Positions 34,447-42,215 of a stretch of DNA of 64,000 nt are shown in pieces; the stretch's first letter is position 1, and the number at the start of each line of letters is the position of its first letter. The DNA is from Blastococcus sp. TF02A-26 (lineage in GTDB: Bacteria > Actinomycetota > Actinomycetes > Mycobacteriales > Geodermatophilaceae): NCBI RefSeq assembly GCF_003319125.1, contig NZ_QOHG01000013.1, positions 62,001 through 126,000 of the forward strand. The letters are read 5' to 3'. The notes beneath the pieces were generated by a model that worked only from the letters and a program-made list of their open reading frames with translations, had not been told where the DNA came from and did not search any database. The translations under genes and the position numbers were made by a program.

Positions 34447-35529
34447 GTGAGCAGGGAGGGCAGCGGGCTGCGCCACGGCTGGACGACGGGCGCCTGCGCG
34501 ACCGCCGCGGCCACGGCGGCGTACACCGCGCTGCTCACCGGCGAGTTCCCCGACCCGGTGACGATCGACCTGCCGAACGACCGGCACCCCTCGTTCGCGC
34601 TGGCCCGGGAGGCGCTGGTGCCCGGCGCCGAGGCGACCGTCGGGATCGTCAAGGACGCCGGCGACGACCCCGACGTCACCCACGGCGCGCTGGTCTCCTC
34701 GCGCGTGCTGCTCGGGGAGCCCGGCTCCGGCACCGTCTTCCGCGCCGGCGCGGGAGTCGGCACGGTGACCAAGCCGGGGCTCCCGCTGGCCGTGGGCGAG
34801 CCGGCGATCAACCCGATGCCCCGGCAGTTCATCACCGAGCACGTGGCCGCGGTCGCCGCCCGGCACGGGGGCACCGGCGACGTCGTCGTCGAGGTGTCGG
34901 TGGAGGACGGCGAGGAGCTGGCCCGGCGCACCTGGAACCCGCGGCTGGGCATCCTCGGCGGGCTGTCGATCCTCGGCACCACCGGCGTCGTCGTGCCGTA
35001 CTCGTGCTCGTCGTGGATCGACTCGATCCGCCGCGGCATCGACGTCGCCCGCGCGGCCGGGCGCACCCACGTGGCCGGGTGCACCGGCTCGACCAGCGAG
35101 CGGGTCGCGCAGGAGCTGCACGGCCTCCCCGAGGACGCGCTGCTCGACATGGGCGACTTCGCCGGCGCGGTGCTCAAGTACCTGCGCCGCCACCCCGTGC
35201 CGCGGCTGACCGTGGCCGGGGGCATCGGCAAGCTGGCCAAGCTCGCCGAGGGGCACCTGGACCTGCACTCGGGCCGCTCGCAGGTGTCGTTCGAGGCGCT
35301 CGCCACGCTGGTCCGGGACGCGGGGGGCGCGCCGTCCCTGGTCGAGGGCGTGCGCGGCGCCAACACCGCGCTCGACGCGCTCCAGCAGTGCTCGGCCGCG
35401 GGGTTCCCGCTGGGCGACCTGGTGGCGGCCGGGGCCCGGGACACCGCGCTCGGCGTGCTCCGCGGCGCTCCGGTCGAGGTCGACGTCGTGGTGATCGACC
35501 GCGCCGGCACGATCGTCGGCCGCGCCTGA
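34447..35529 (+). CDS. cbiD: Cobalt-precorrin-5B C1-methyltransferase type protein
   Basis: A 360-aa CbiD-family enzyme, recognisable from LRHGWTTGACATAAATAA at the N-terminus, GAGVGTVTKPGLPLAVGEPA, and GDFAGAVLKYLRRHP further on. CbiD methylates C1 of the ring and is classed with the anaerobic route, whereas the neighbouring cobG, cobH and cobK belong to the aerobic one. No cobF, the aerobic C1 enzyme, is present in the window. It starts with GTG, 26 bp from cobK, and ends in an inverted repeat shared with cobM. Confidence 0.93.
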   Translation: MSREGSGLRHGWTTGACATAAATAAYTALLTGEFPDPVTIDLPNDRHPSFALAREALVPGAEATVGIVKDAGDDPDVTHGALVSSRVLLGEPGSGTVFRAGAGVGTVTKPGLPLAVGEPAINPMPRQFITEHVAAVAARHGGTGDVVVEVSVEDGEELARRTWNPRLGILGGLSILGTTGVVVPYSCSSWIDSIRRGIDVARAAGRTHVAGCTGSTSERVAQELHGLPEDALLDMGDFAGAVLKYLRRHPVPRLTVAGGIGKLAKLAEGHLDLHSGRSQVSFEALATLVRDAGGAPSLVEGVRGANTALDALQQCSAAGFPLGDLVAAGARDTALGVLRGAPVEVDVVVIDRAGTIVGRA

Positions 35530-35530
35530 G

Positions 35531-35571
35531 CGGAGTCGCTCGAGCGCGGAAATCGTCACCTAGCGACTCCG
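35531..35571. terminator. Hairpin between convergent cbiD and cobM
   Basis: The 10-bp arms CGGAGTCGCT (35531-35540) and AGCGACTCCG (35562-35571) are perfect complements with a 21-nt spacer. The cbiD stop is just outside, and the cobM TAG spans the right-arm edge. Internal sequence weakly resembles the TTCGCGCGCGAG repeat family. Confidence 0.55.
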
Positions 35572-36300
35572 ATGGGTCGAGTAGAGGTGGCTGTCGCGGA
35601 ACTGCTCGGCGGTCAGTGCCCGGCCGACCACCACGATCGCCGTCCGCCTGATCCCGGCGTCGGCGACCTGCGCGGCGATGTCGGCGAGCGTGCCGCGCAG
35701 CACCACCTCGTCGTCCCGGCTGGCGTACGCGACGACGGCGGCCGGGCAGTCGGCGCCGTAGTGCTCGGCCAGCTCGGGTGCGAGCTCGTCCAGCCGCTGC
35801 ACCGCCAGGTGCAGCACCAGCGTCGCGCCGGTGGCCGCGTAGGCCGACAGCTGCTCCCCCGGCGGCATCGGCGTGGAGCGGGCCGAGGTCCGCGTGAGGA
35901 CGACGGTCTGCGCCACCCCCGGCACGGTCAGCTCACGCTTCAGCGCGGCCGCGGCCGCGGCGAACGACGGCACCCCCGGGACGACCTCGTAGGGCACCCC
36001 GGCCGCGTCGAGCCGGCGCATCTGCTCGGCCATCGCGCTGTAGACCGACGGGTCGCCGGAGTGCAGCCGGGCGACGTCGAGACCGGCCTCGTGCGCGGCC
36101 ACCAGCTCGGCGGTGATCTGGTCGAGGTCCAGGTCCGCGGTGTCGACCAGCCGCGCCCCGGCGGGTGCGGTGTCGAGCAGCTCCCGCGGCACGAGCGCAC
36201 CGGCGTAGAGGCAGACCGGAGCCGCCGCGATCAGCCGGGCGGCACGGAGGGTGACGAGGTCGGCCGCACCGGGGCCGGCGCCGATGAAGTGGACGGTCAC
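35560..36300 (-). CDS. cobM: Precorrin-4 C11-methyltransferase
   Basis: A 246-aa SAM-dependent tetrapyrrole methylase with HFIGAGPGAADLVTLRAARL at the N-terminus, LHSGDPSVYSAMAEQ (SAM/substrate loop) and LTRTSARSTPMPPGE, the CobM/CbiF signatures. It methylates C11 of precorrin-4. GTG start at 36300. A repeat copy that includes the cobL stop lies in the 28 bp just upstream, so cobL and cobM are probably co-transcribed with that element between them. Confidence 0.95.
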   Translation of the reverse strand: MTVHFIGAGPGAADLVTLRAARLIAAAPVCLYAGALVPRELLDTAPAGARLVDTADLDLDQITAELVAAHEAGLDVARLHSGDPSVYSAMAEQMRRLDAAGVPYEVVPGVPSFAAAAAALKRELTVPGVAQTVVLTRTSARSTPMPPGEQLSAYAATGATLVLHLAVQRLDELAPELAEHYGADCPAAVVAYASRDDEVVLRGTLADIAAQVADAGIRRTAIVVVGRALTAEQFRDSHLYSTHRSR

Positions 36301-36304
36301 CGCA

Positions 36305-36332
36305 GGGACTCTCGCGCGCGAAGTGCTCTCAC
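36305..36332. repeat. REP-like repeat copy between cobL and cobM
   Basis: Read on the reverse strand it shares the exact 18-mer TTCGCGCGCGAGAGTCCC with the copy inside cobG (26692-26709). Its outer end contributes the TGA stop of cobL (36331-36329). Confidence 0.7.
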
Positions 36333-37546
36333 CGGGTCACGCTCCAGATCGTCACGGGCATGGCGGCCCGCCAGCCGGTGAACGTCCCGACCGGCTCGGC
36401 ACGCTGCACGGCGATGCGCACCAGCTCGCCGCCGACGCGGGCGTGCCACGCGGCCAGCACCGCCTCGCTCTCCACGGTGACCGCGTTGGCCACCAGGCGG
36501 CCGCCGGGCGGCAGCGCCTCCCAGCAGCTGTCCAGCAGGAGCGGGGTGGTGAGCCCGCCGCCGATGAAGACGGCGTCCGGGGTGGGGAGGCGGCCGAGGA
36601 CCTCGGGCGCGGAGCCGTGCACGACACGCAGGTAGGGGACGCCGAGCCGGCCGGCGTTGCGGGCGATCCGGGCCGCCCGCTCCTCGTCGGCCTCGACCGC
36701 CACGGCGCGGCAGGTCGGGTGGGCGCGCATCCACTCGATGCCGATCGAGCCCGAACCGGCCCCGACGTCCCACAGCAGCTGACCCGGGACGGCGGCCAGC
36801 CGCGACAGGGTGACCGCACGGACCTCGGACTTGGTGAGCTGGCCGTCGGACTCGTAGGCGCCGTCGGGCAGGCCGGGCGTGGTGGGCATCGGCATGGTGC
36901 CGCGCTCGGCCCGGCACTCGACCGCGGTGACGACGAGCGCCGGCGCGGGCTGGGACCAGGTGGCCGCGGTGCCGGTGCGCACCGTCTCCTCGGGGCCGCC
37001 CAGGCCGCCGAGGACGGTCACCAGGCTCTCGCCGTAGCCGCGGTCGGCCAGCAGCCGGGCGACGTGCGCCGGGGTGTCGCCGTCGGACCCGAGCACGAGC
37101 AGCCGCGCGCCGGGGTGCACGTGCGGGTGCAGCAGCTCCAGCGGCCGGCCGACGAGGGTCACCACGCAGGTGTCCTCCACGGCCCAGCCCAGCCGGGCGC
37201 AGGCGAGCGAGACCGACGACGGCGCCGGCAGCACCCGCACCCGGTCGGCGCCGAACAGCCGGGTGAGCGTGGTGCCGATCCCCGACAGCATCGGGTCGCC
37301 GCTGGCCAGGACCACGAGGGCCCGCCCGGCGTGCTCCTCCACCAGCCCGGGCAGCGCCTCGCTGAGCGGCGAGGGCCAGGGCACCCGCTCGGCCGTCACC
37401 GACTCCGGCACGAGCTGCAGCTGGCGCCGGCTGCCGAGCAGGACGTCGGCCCGCTCGACCTCCGCGCGCGAGGTGGGCGCCAGGCCGTCCCAGCCGTCGG
37501 CGCCGATGCCCACGACGACGATGGGTGCGCCGACGGCGGCCGTCAC
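36329..37546 (-). CDS. cobL: Precorrin-6Y C5,15-methyltransferase (decarboxylating)
   Basis: A 405-aa two-domain enzyme. The N-terminal CobE/CbiE-type methylase (VVVGIGADGWDGLAP; LASGDPMLSGIGTTL) occupies about 1-210. The C-terminal CbiT-type Rossmann methyltransferase has DVGAGSGSIGIEWMR near residue 258. Together they methylate C5 and C15 and decarboxylate the C12 acetate. The GTG overlaps the def stop, an unexpected coupling of deformylase to a corrin gene. The stop is provided by the repeat at 36305-36332. Confidence 0.95.
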   Translation of the reverse strand: MTAAVGAPIVVVGIGADGWDGLAPTSRAEVERADVLLGSRRQLQLVPESVTAERVPWPSPLSEALPGLVEEHAGRALVVLASGDPMLSGIGTTLTRLFGADRVRVLPAPSSVSLACARLGWAVEDTCVVTLVGRPLELLHPHVHPGARLLVLGSDGDTPAHVARLLADRGYGESLVTVLGGLGGPEETVRTGTAATWSQPAPALVVTAVECRAERGTMPMPTTPGLPDGAYESDGQLTKSEVRAVTLSRLAAVPGQLLWDVGAGSGSIGIEWMRAHPTCRAVAVEADEERAARIARNAGRLGVPYLRVVHGSAPEVLGRLPTPDAVFIGGGLTTPLLLDSCWEALPPGGRLVANAVTVESEAVLAAWHARVGGELVRIAVQRAEPVGTFTGWRAAMPVTIWSVTR

Positions 37547-38079
37547 GAGCGGGACTCCGCGAGCAGCCGCTCGCGCAGGTCCTCCGGGAGCCGGTCGACG
37601 TACACGGTGCCGTCGAGGTGGTCGACCTCGTGCTGCAGGCAGCGGGCCGCCATCCCGGTCGCCTCGATCGTCACCGGTGAACCGTCGGCGTCGACGCCGT
37701 CCACCCGCGCCCGGAACGCGCGCGGCAACTCGGCGTAGGGGCCGGGCACGGAGAGGCAGCCCTCCTCGGTGACCTCCTCGGCCGGGTCGTCGCCGACCGG
37801 CTCCGGGATGGTCAGCACCGGGTTCACGACGTAGCCGACGACGTCCTCGCCGTCGGCGTCTGGGCAGTCGATGACGAAGACCCGCGCGTCGACGCCGATC
37901 TGGTTCGCCGCGAGGCCCACGCCGTCGGCGGCCTCCATGCTGGCGAACATGTCGAGCACGAGGCGGCGCAGGTCGCGGCCGAACTCGGTGACCGGGGCGC
38001 AGGGACGGTGCAGGACCGGGTCGCTGCCGTACGTGACGATCGGGCGGGCGACGCCGTCGTAACGGCCGGGCAGGCGCAT
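37543..38079 (-). CDS. def: Peptide deformylase
   Basis: A 178-aa Fe/Zn hydrolase that removes the formyl group from nascent proteins. All three motifs are present: GVGLAANQIG (53-62), EEGCLS (105-110, metal ligand Cys108) and QHEVDHLDG (149-157, ligands His150 and His154). The start at 38079 gives MRLPGRYDGVARPIVTYG; a slightly shorter start is not available. It lies upstream of cobL in an overlapping pair and diverges from cobD. Whether this is the only deformylase cannot be told. Confidence 0.95.
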   Translation of the reverse strand: MRLPGRYDGVARPIVTYGSDPVLHRPCAPVTEFGRDLRRLVLDMFASMEAADGVGLAANQIGVDARVFVIDCPDADGEDVVGYVVNPVLTIPEPVGDDPAEEVTEEGCLSVPGPYAELPRAFRARVDGVDADGSPVTIEATGMAARCLQHEVDHLDGTVYVDRLPEDLRERLLAESRS

Positions 38080-38110
38080 GCGGCGATCCTAGGGAGCGCC
38101 GGTTGACAGG

Positions 38111-39070
38111 ATGACCGCCGTGCGCGCGGACCGGGACCTGGCGACGGCGGCCGGTCTGGCCCTGGGGGCCGCGGCGGACCTGCTGCTGGCCGATCCCCGG
38201 CGGCTGCACCCCGTGGCGGGGTTCGGCACCGCGGCGGCGGCCCTGGAGCGACGCGCGCACCGGGACTCCCGTGCCGCGGGTGCCGGGTACGCGGCCGTGC
38301 TGGTCGGTGCGGCGGGCGCGCTGGGCGCGGGGCTGGACCGCGCCACCCGTCGGAGGCCGGTGGCCCGCGCGCTCGGAACGGCCGCGGTCACCTGGTCCGT
38401 CCTCGGCGGCACCTCGCTCGGCCGGGCGGCCCGGACCGTCCACCTGCCGCTGGTCGAGGGCGACCTCGCCACCGCCCGGGAGCGGCTGCCCTCCCTCGTC
38501 GGCCGCGACCCCGCCGGCCTGGACGCCGGCGAGCTGGCCCGGGCGACGGTCGAGTCGGTCGCGGAGAACACCTCCGACGCCGCGGTGGCGCCGCTCTTCT
38601 GGGGAGCCGTGGCCGGGCTGCCGGGGCTCACCGCCTACCGGGCGGTCAACACCCTCGACGCGATGGTCGGCCACCGGTCGCCGCGGTACGCGCGGTTCGG
38701 CTGGGCCTCGGCCCGCGCGGACGACGTCGCCAACTGGGTGCCGGCCCGGCTGACGGCGGCGCTCACCGTGGCGGTGGCGCCGCTGACCGGGGCGTCGGCG
38801 GGCGGCGCGCTGCGGATCTGGCTGCGCGACGGCGCGGCGCACCCGAGCCCGAACTCGGGCCGGTGCGAGGCCTCGCTCGCCGGAGCGCTCGGGCTGCGGC
38901 TGGGTGGCCGGAACGTCTACGGCAGCCGGGTGGAGGTGCGGCCGACGATGGGCGACGGCCGGCCGCCGGTGGCCGGCGACATCCCCCGGGCCGTGCGGCT
39001 GTCCCGCGCGGTGTGGACGACGGCCGCCGCCCTCGCCGTGCTCGGCCGGCTCGCCCGACCCCGCTCCTGA
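38111..39070 (+). CDS. cobD: Adenosylcobinamide-phosphate synthase (CobD/CbiB)
   Basis: A 319-aa membrane enzyme that attaches the aminopropanol arm to adenosylcobyric acid. Conserved blocks are DLLLADPRRLHPVAGFG near the N-terminus, VESVAENTSDAAVAPLFW with YRAVNTLDAMVGH in the middle, and SPNSGRCEASLAGALG toward the end. Four or five hydrophobic segments are visible. The ATG at 38111 is 31 bp from the divergent def start. No threonine-phosphate decarboxylase (CobC/CobD-Salmonella type) is seen nearby. Confidence 0.93.
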   Translation: MTAVRADRDLATAAGLALGAAADLLLADPRRLHPVAGFGTAAAALERRAHRDSRAAGAGYAAVLVGAAGALGAGLDRATRRRPVARALGTAAVTWSVLGGTSLGRAARTVHLPLVEGDLATARERLPSLVGRDPAGLDAGELARATVESVAENTSDAAVAPLFWGAVAGLPGLTAYRAVNTLDAMVGHRSPRYARFGWASARADDVANWVPARLTAALTVAVAPLTGASAGGALRIWLRDGAAHPSPNSGRCEASLAGALGLRLGGRNVYGSRVEVRPTMGDGRPPVAGDIPRAVRLSRAVWTTAAALAVLGRLARPRS

Positions 39071-39094
39071 GGGGAGCCGGACGAGCCGGCGGCG

Positions 39095-39220
39095 TCAGAC
39101 GTTGCTGTCGCGGTCCTCGGGCTTCTTCGAGGTCTCGATCTCGGTCCCGGTGAGCGGCACGCCGCTCCCCTCCTCCGCTCCGCCGCGCTCGACGTCCTCG
39201 TTCCCGGTGGGCTCGCTCAT
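39095..39220 (-). CDS. Small acidic protein (41 aa)
   Basis: A reverse-strand reading frame from ATG 39220 to TGA 39095-39097, beginning MSEPTGNEDVERGGAEEG and ending KKPEDRDSNV. It is rich in Glu, Asp, Gly and Thr, hydrophilic, and probably disordered. A strong AGAGGAG ribosome site sits 6 nt before the ATG, which is the main reason to call it. No family recognised. It is convergent with cobD and may be part of a short stand-alone transcript. Confidence 0.6.
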   Translation of the reverse strand: MSEPTGNEDVERGGAEEGSGVPLTGTEIETSKKPEDRDSNV

Positions 39221-39302
39221 GACCTGCTCCTCTGGCTCGTCGGGCGTACCGACGACCCCCTACCCGAGGACCCCGGCCGATCCACCTCAACCCGGGGTGA
39301 GG

Positions 39303-40025
39303 TCAGACGGTGCCGATCGGCATCGACGGCGTGAGCTGCCAGGAGGCCGGCACCGCCGCCACGGCGCCGCCCTGCACCGGGGCGAGGTCGAGCACGAGCC
39401 GGGTGGGCTGGAACGCCTCGGCGTACCCGATCCGCGCCTGGGCGCCCCAGTGGCGGGCCGAGGCGACGACCGCGTCCGGCTCGACCATGGCCGAGAGCTC
39501 GACCTGGGTGGCGTGGGCGGCCAGCGCGGCGACCTTGCCCGACAGGTGGGCGGTGACGTCGACGAAGACGGTCGGGCTGAACGAGAGCGTGGAGGGGCTC
39601 TGATAGTGCAGCACCCGCGGCAGCCGGCGGGCGGCGCCCTGCGTCGCCGAGGCCACCGCGCGGTGGTCCTGGTGGCTGTCGTCGGGGGCGTGGACGTAGA
39701 CCAGGTCGGCGCGGGTGGCGCGCAGGACCCGCTCGATCAGGCGGACGGTCTGGGAGTCGGGGACGACCTCGCAGTCGCGCAGCCCGCCCCACACCAGCCG
39801 GGCGCCGATCATCTCCGCGGCACGCTCCTGCTCGGCGCGCCGACCGGCACCGCGGGCGCCGTCGCCGGGCCCGTTCTCGCCACCGGTCACCACGAGCATG
39901 GTCACGGTGTCGCCGGCGGCCACGTGCGCCAGCAGCGCGCCGCCGCAGCCGAGCTCGATGTCGTCGGGATGCGCGCCGATGGCCAGCACGCTGCGCCCCG
40001 CGATCCCCGTGTACCCGCCGTCCAT
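39303..40025 (-). CDS. PIG-L family N-deacetylase (first of a tandem pair)
   Basis: A 240-aa zinc-dependent LmbE/PIG-L deacetylase. The metal motif AIGAHPDDIELGCGG is at residues 14-28, with HAPDDSHQDHRAVASATQG (second metal His and catalytic region) in the middle. Substrates in this family are GlcNAc-type sugars or glycoconjugates. It is a close paralogue of the gene at 40202-40897. The start at 40025 is used because family similarity begins there; a 26-codon extension upstream looks non-coding. Probably tailors the surface glycan made by the neighbouring operon. Confidence 0.85.
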   Translation of the reverse strand: MDGGYTGIAGRSVLAIGAHPDDIELGCGGALLAHVAAGDTVTMLVVTGGENGPGDGARGAGRRAEQERAAEMIGARLVWGGLRDCEVVPDSQTVRLIERVLRATRADLVYVHAPDDSHQDHRAVASATQGAARRLPRVLHYQSPSTLSFSPTVFVDVTAHLSGKVAALAAHATQVELSAMVEPDAVVASARHWGAQARIGYAEAFQPTRLVLDLAPVQGGAVAAVPASWQLTPSMPIGTV

Positions 40026-40144
40026 GGCCGGTGCCCTCCGCTCCCGAGGGCGGCACGCGCCGCCCGATGCCCGTCCATCGGCCGTTCGGTGGAGCGCCTC
40101 CACCGAGAACGGCCCGGACCTCCCCCCTGGGGGTGAGGGAAGGA

Positions 40145-40196
40145 CCTGCCTGCCCCCCCACCACTCGCACGCTCGTGGCGGGCCCCTGCAGGCAGG
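40145..40196 (-). terminator. Terminator-like hairpin after the second PIG-L gene
   Basis: The arms CCTGCCTGC (40145-40153) and GCAGGCAGG (40188-40196) enclose a further CCAC/GTGG stem, forming a long GC-rich hairpin 6 bp past the stop at 40202. A second, imperfect hairpin (CCGTTCGGTGGAG at 40082) lies beyond. These separate the two PIG-L genes into different transcripts. Confidence 0.55.
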
Positions 40197-40201
40197 CCGA
40201 C

Positions 40202-40897
40202 TCAGCCGACGAGACGGGGAGTGGGGACGAGCCGGTGCACCGACGGCAGCGCGTCCTCGGCCCGCCGACGGGGCACCGGCGCCAGGTCCATGACCATCCG
40301 CGTCGGCGCGAACGCCTCCGCGTAGCCGATCCGGGCCTGGGCGCCCCAGTGCCGGGCCGAGGCGACCACGGCGTCGGGCTCGACCATCGCCGACAGCTCC
40401 ACCTGCGAGGCGTGCAGGCCGAGCGCGTGGAGCTTGCCGGTCAGGTGCGCGGTCACGTCGACGTAGACCGTCGGGCTGAACGAGAGCGTCGAGGGGCTCT
40501 GGTAGTGCAGCACCCGCGACAGCCGCCGGGCCGCGCCCTGCGTCGCCGACGCCACCGCGCGGTGGTCCTGGTGGCTGTCGTCGGGCGCGTGCACGTAGAC
40601 GACGTCGGCGCCGGTCTCCTCGAGGACCCCCTCGATGAGCGCCACCGTGCCGGCGTCCGCGGTCAGCATGCAGTCGCGCATGCCGCCCCAGACCAGCCGG
40701 GCACCGAGGCTGCGCGCCGCCGCCTCCTGCTCGAGCCGGCGCCCGGTGACCTGTCCGGGGTCCCCGGGGCCGTTCTCGCCCCCGGTCATCACCAGCATGG
40801 TCACGGAGTCCCCCGCCGCCGCGTGGGCGAGCAGCGTGGCGCCGCAGCCCAGCTCGACGTCGTCGGGGTGCGCCCCGATCGCGAGGACGCTGCGCAC
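40202..40897 (-). CDS. PIG-L family N-deacetylase (second of a tandem pair)
   Basis: A 231-aa LmbE/PIG-L enzyme with AIGAHPDDVELGCG at residues 6-19 and HAPDDSHQDHRAVASATQG. It is highly similar to the gene downstream at 39303-40025 over its whole length (for example RVLHYQSPSTLSFSPT in both), indicating local duplication. The GTG at 40897 lies 5 bp after the stop of the secreted LPADG protein, so both are probably on one mRNA. Likely a sugar N-deacetylase acting on a surface glycan precursor. Confidence 0.84.
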   Translation of the reverse strand: MRSVLAIGAHPDDVELGCGATLLAHAAAGDSVTMLVMTGGENGPGDPGQVTGRRLEQEAAARSLGARLVWGGMRDCMLTADAGTVALIEGVLEETGADVVYVHAPDDSHQDHRAVASATQGAARRLSRVLHYQSPSTLSFSPTVYVDVTAHLTGKLHALGLHASQVELSAMVEPDAVVASARHWGAQARIGYAEAFAPTRMVMDLAPVPRRRAEDALPSVHRLVPTPRLVG

Positions 40898-40902
40898 GGC
40901 CG

Positions 40903-41475
40903 TCAGGCCGCCGCGTCCGCCGACGGCGAGGTCCCCGTCAGGCGCGCCAGCCGGCGGCGGAAGCGGTAGAGCATCGCCGCACCGACGACGCCGGCCGCAC
41001 CGAGCGCGACCGCCGTCCCGGTGCCGTTGCCGTCGGCCGGCAGCTGCGTGGTCGGCGGGCAGACCGTCGCGTACTGCACGTAGTACGAGTAGCGGAGGGT
41101 CTGGCCGTTCAGGATCCAGCGGGCGTCCTGGTAGAAGATCTCCTGGTAGCTCAGCCGCACGGTCCAGGCGCCGTGCACGGTGCCCGCGGCGAACTGCTTG
41201 GGCTGCTGGCCCTGCAGCCGGGTCGGGTAGACCTGGTTCGCCGTCCCGTAGTTGTGGATCTGCTGGCGGCCGGTCGTGTTCTCGTAGCCGAGGACGATCC
41301 AGAAGGTGCCGTCCCCGTTGTCGCGGTAGCAGTCGACGATCGGCGCGACGCCGACGGTCGCCGAGGCGGTGCCCGGGGTGAAGATCGTGGCCAGCGCCGC
41401 GATCACCCCGATCGCCGCGATCCGCGCGAGCCGCGCACGGATGCGCGCGCCGGTCTTCCTGCTGGTGCCTGCCAT
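40903..41475 (-). CDS. Secreted protein with LPADGNG C-terminal sorting-like tail (A)
   Basis: A 190-aa protein. It has a basic N-terminus and a signal peptide ending near ATIFTPGTASA, then an extracellular domain of about 115 residues with two Cys (VDCYRDNGDGTFWIVLGY; ATVCPPTTQ). A tripartite tail follows: TQLPADGNG, a hydrophobic helix (AVALGAAGVVGAAMLY) and RFRRRLARL. The tail resembles sortase or exosortase sorting signals, but position 4 of the motif is Asp rather than Thr. Paralogous to the next gene upstream. Function unknown; an exosortase-like gene lies 3.6 kb upstream on the same strand. Confidence 0.8.
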   Translation of the reverse strand: MAGTSRKTGARIRARLARIAAIGVIAALATIFTPGTASATVGVAPIVDCYRDNGDGTFWIVLGYENTTGRQQIHNYGTANQVYPTRLQGQQPKQFAAGTVHGAWTVRLSYQEIFYQDARWILNGQTLRYSYYVQYATVCPPTTQLPADGNGTGTAVALGAAGVVGAAMLYRFRRRLARLTGTSPSADAAA

Positions 41476-41570
41476 GGCGTCGTCCCTCGGGTGCTCCGGA
41501 GCGGCCTTCCCGCTCCACCCGGGTGGCATCGGACGATGCGTCGCCGATCTGGAGGGTCTGCCGGCCGAAG

Positions 41571-42107
41571 TCACCCCATCGAGGGAGGTGCGGTCCCAGC
41601 GGTGCCGCGCCGGCGGTGCCATGCCTCGACGACGAGCGCGCCGGCGCCCAGGACGGCGGAGCCGCCGAGACCCATGGCCCAGCCCCAGCCGTTGCCGTCC
41701 GCCGGCAGCTGGGTGGACGACGGGCACGCCGTGCTCCCGGTCCGGTACGCGGTGACCCGGCTGTCGTACAGCTCCCACTGGATGCTGCTGTACGCCGATG
41801 GCACGCGGACCGTGAAGACGGCGTGGTGGGTGCCGGGAGCGAAGGTCTCGACCTGCGCGCCGTTGAAGAGGTCGGGGTCGAAGTCGTTGTCCCCGCCGAC
41901 CGGCTGGCTCTGGGTGACCGACGTCGAGTTCGTGTAGCCGAAGATCGCGGTCCAGTAGCCGTCCTGCACCGCGGTCACGCAGGACACGAGCGGGGCGACC
42001 GGGTCGGCGGCCGCGGCAGCACCGGGGGTGGCCAGCACCACCGCGGCTCCGATCGCCACGGTCACCGCCGACCGTGTGGATGTCCCGCGTGCTCTCGTGC
42101 CCCGCAT
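41571..42107 (-). CDS. Secreted protein with LPADGNG C-terminal sorting-like tail (B)
   Basis: A 178-aa paralogue of the preceding protein. It has a signal peptide (MRGTRARGTSTRSAVTVAIG through GAAAA) and an ectodomain with VSCVTAVQDGYWTAIFGYTN aligning to the DCYRDNGDGTFWIVLGYEN region of protein A, two Cys, then STQLPADGNG, a helix (AMGLGGSAVLGAGALVV) and a HRRRG tail. CP-x-(S/T)-TQLPADGNG is identical in layout in both, suggesting processing by one enzyme. The ATG at 42107 is chosen over an upstream ATG because the signal peptide begins there. No ribosome site as strong as GGAGG is visible. Confidence 0.78.
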   Translation of the reverse strand: MRGTRARGTSTRSAVTVAIGAAVVLATPGAAAAADPVAPLVSCVTAVQDGYWTAIFGYTNSTSVTQSQPVGGDNDFDPDLFNGAQVETFAPGTHHAVFTVRVPSAYSSIQWELYDSRVTAYRTGSTACPSSTQLPADGNGWGWAMGLGGSAVLGAGALVVEAWHRRRGTAGTAPPSMG

Positions 42108-42215
42108 CGTGCGTCCCTCGGATCGGGGCGGCCCGTCCGCCCTGCACCTCGACAACGGCATGCGCGCGGCCCGACCCGAGGGGATGCGGCGCAGGACCAC
42201 CCGGAGGTGGGAGGG

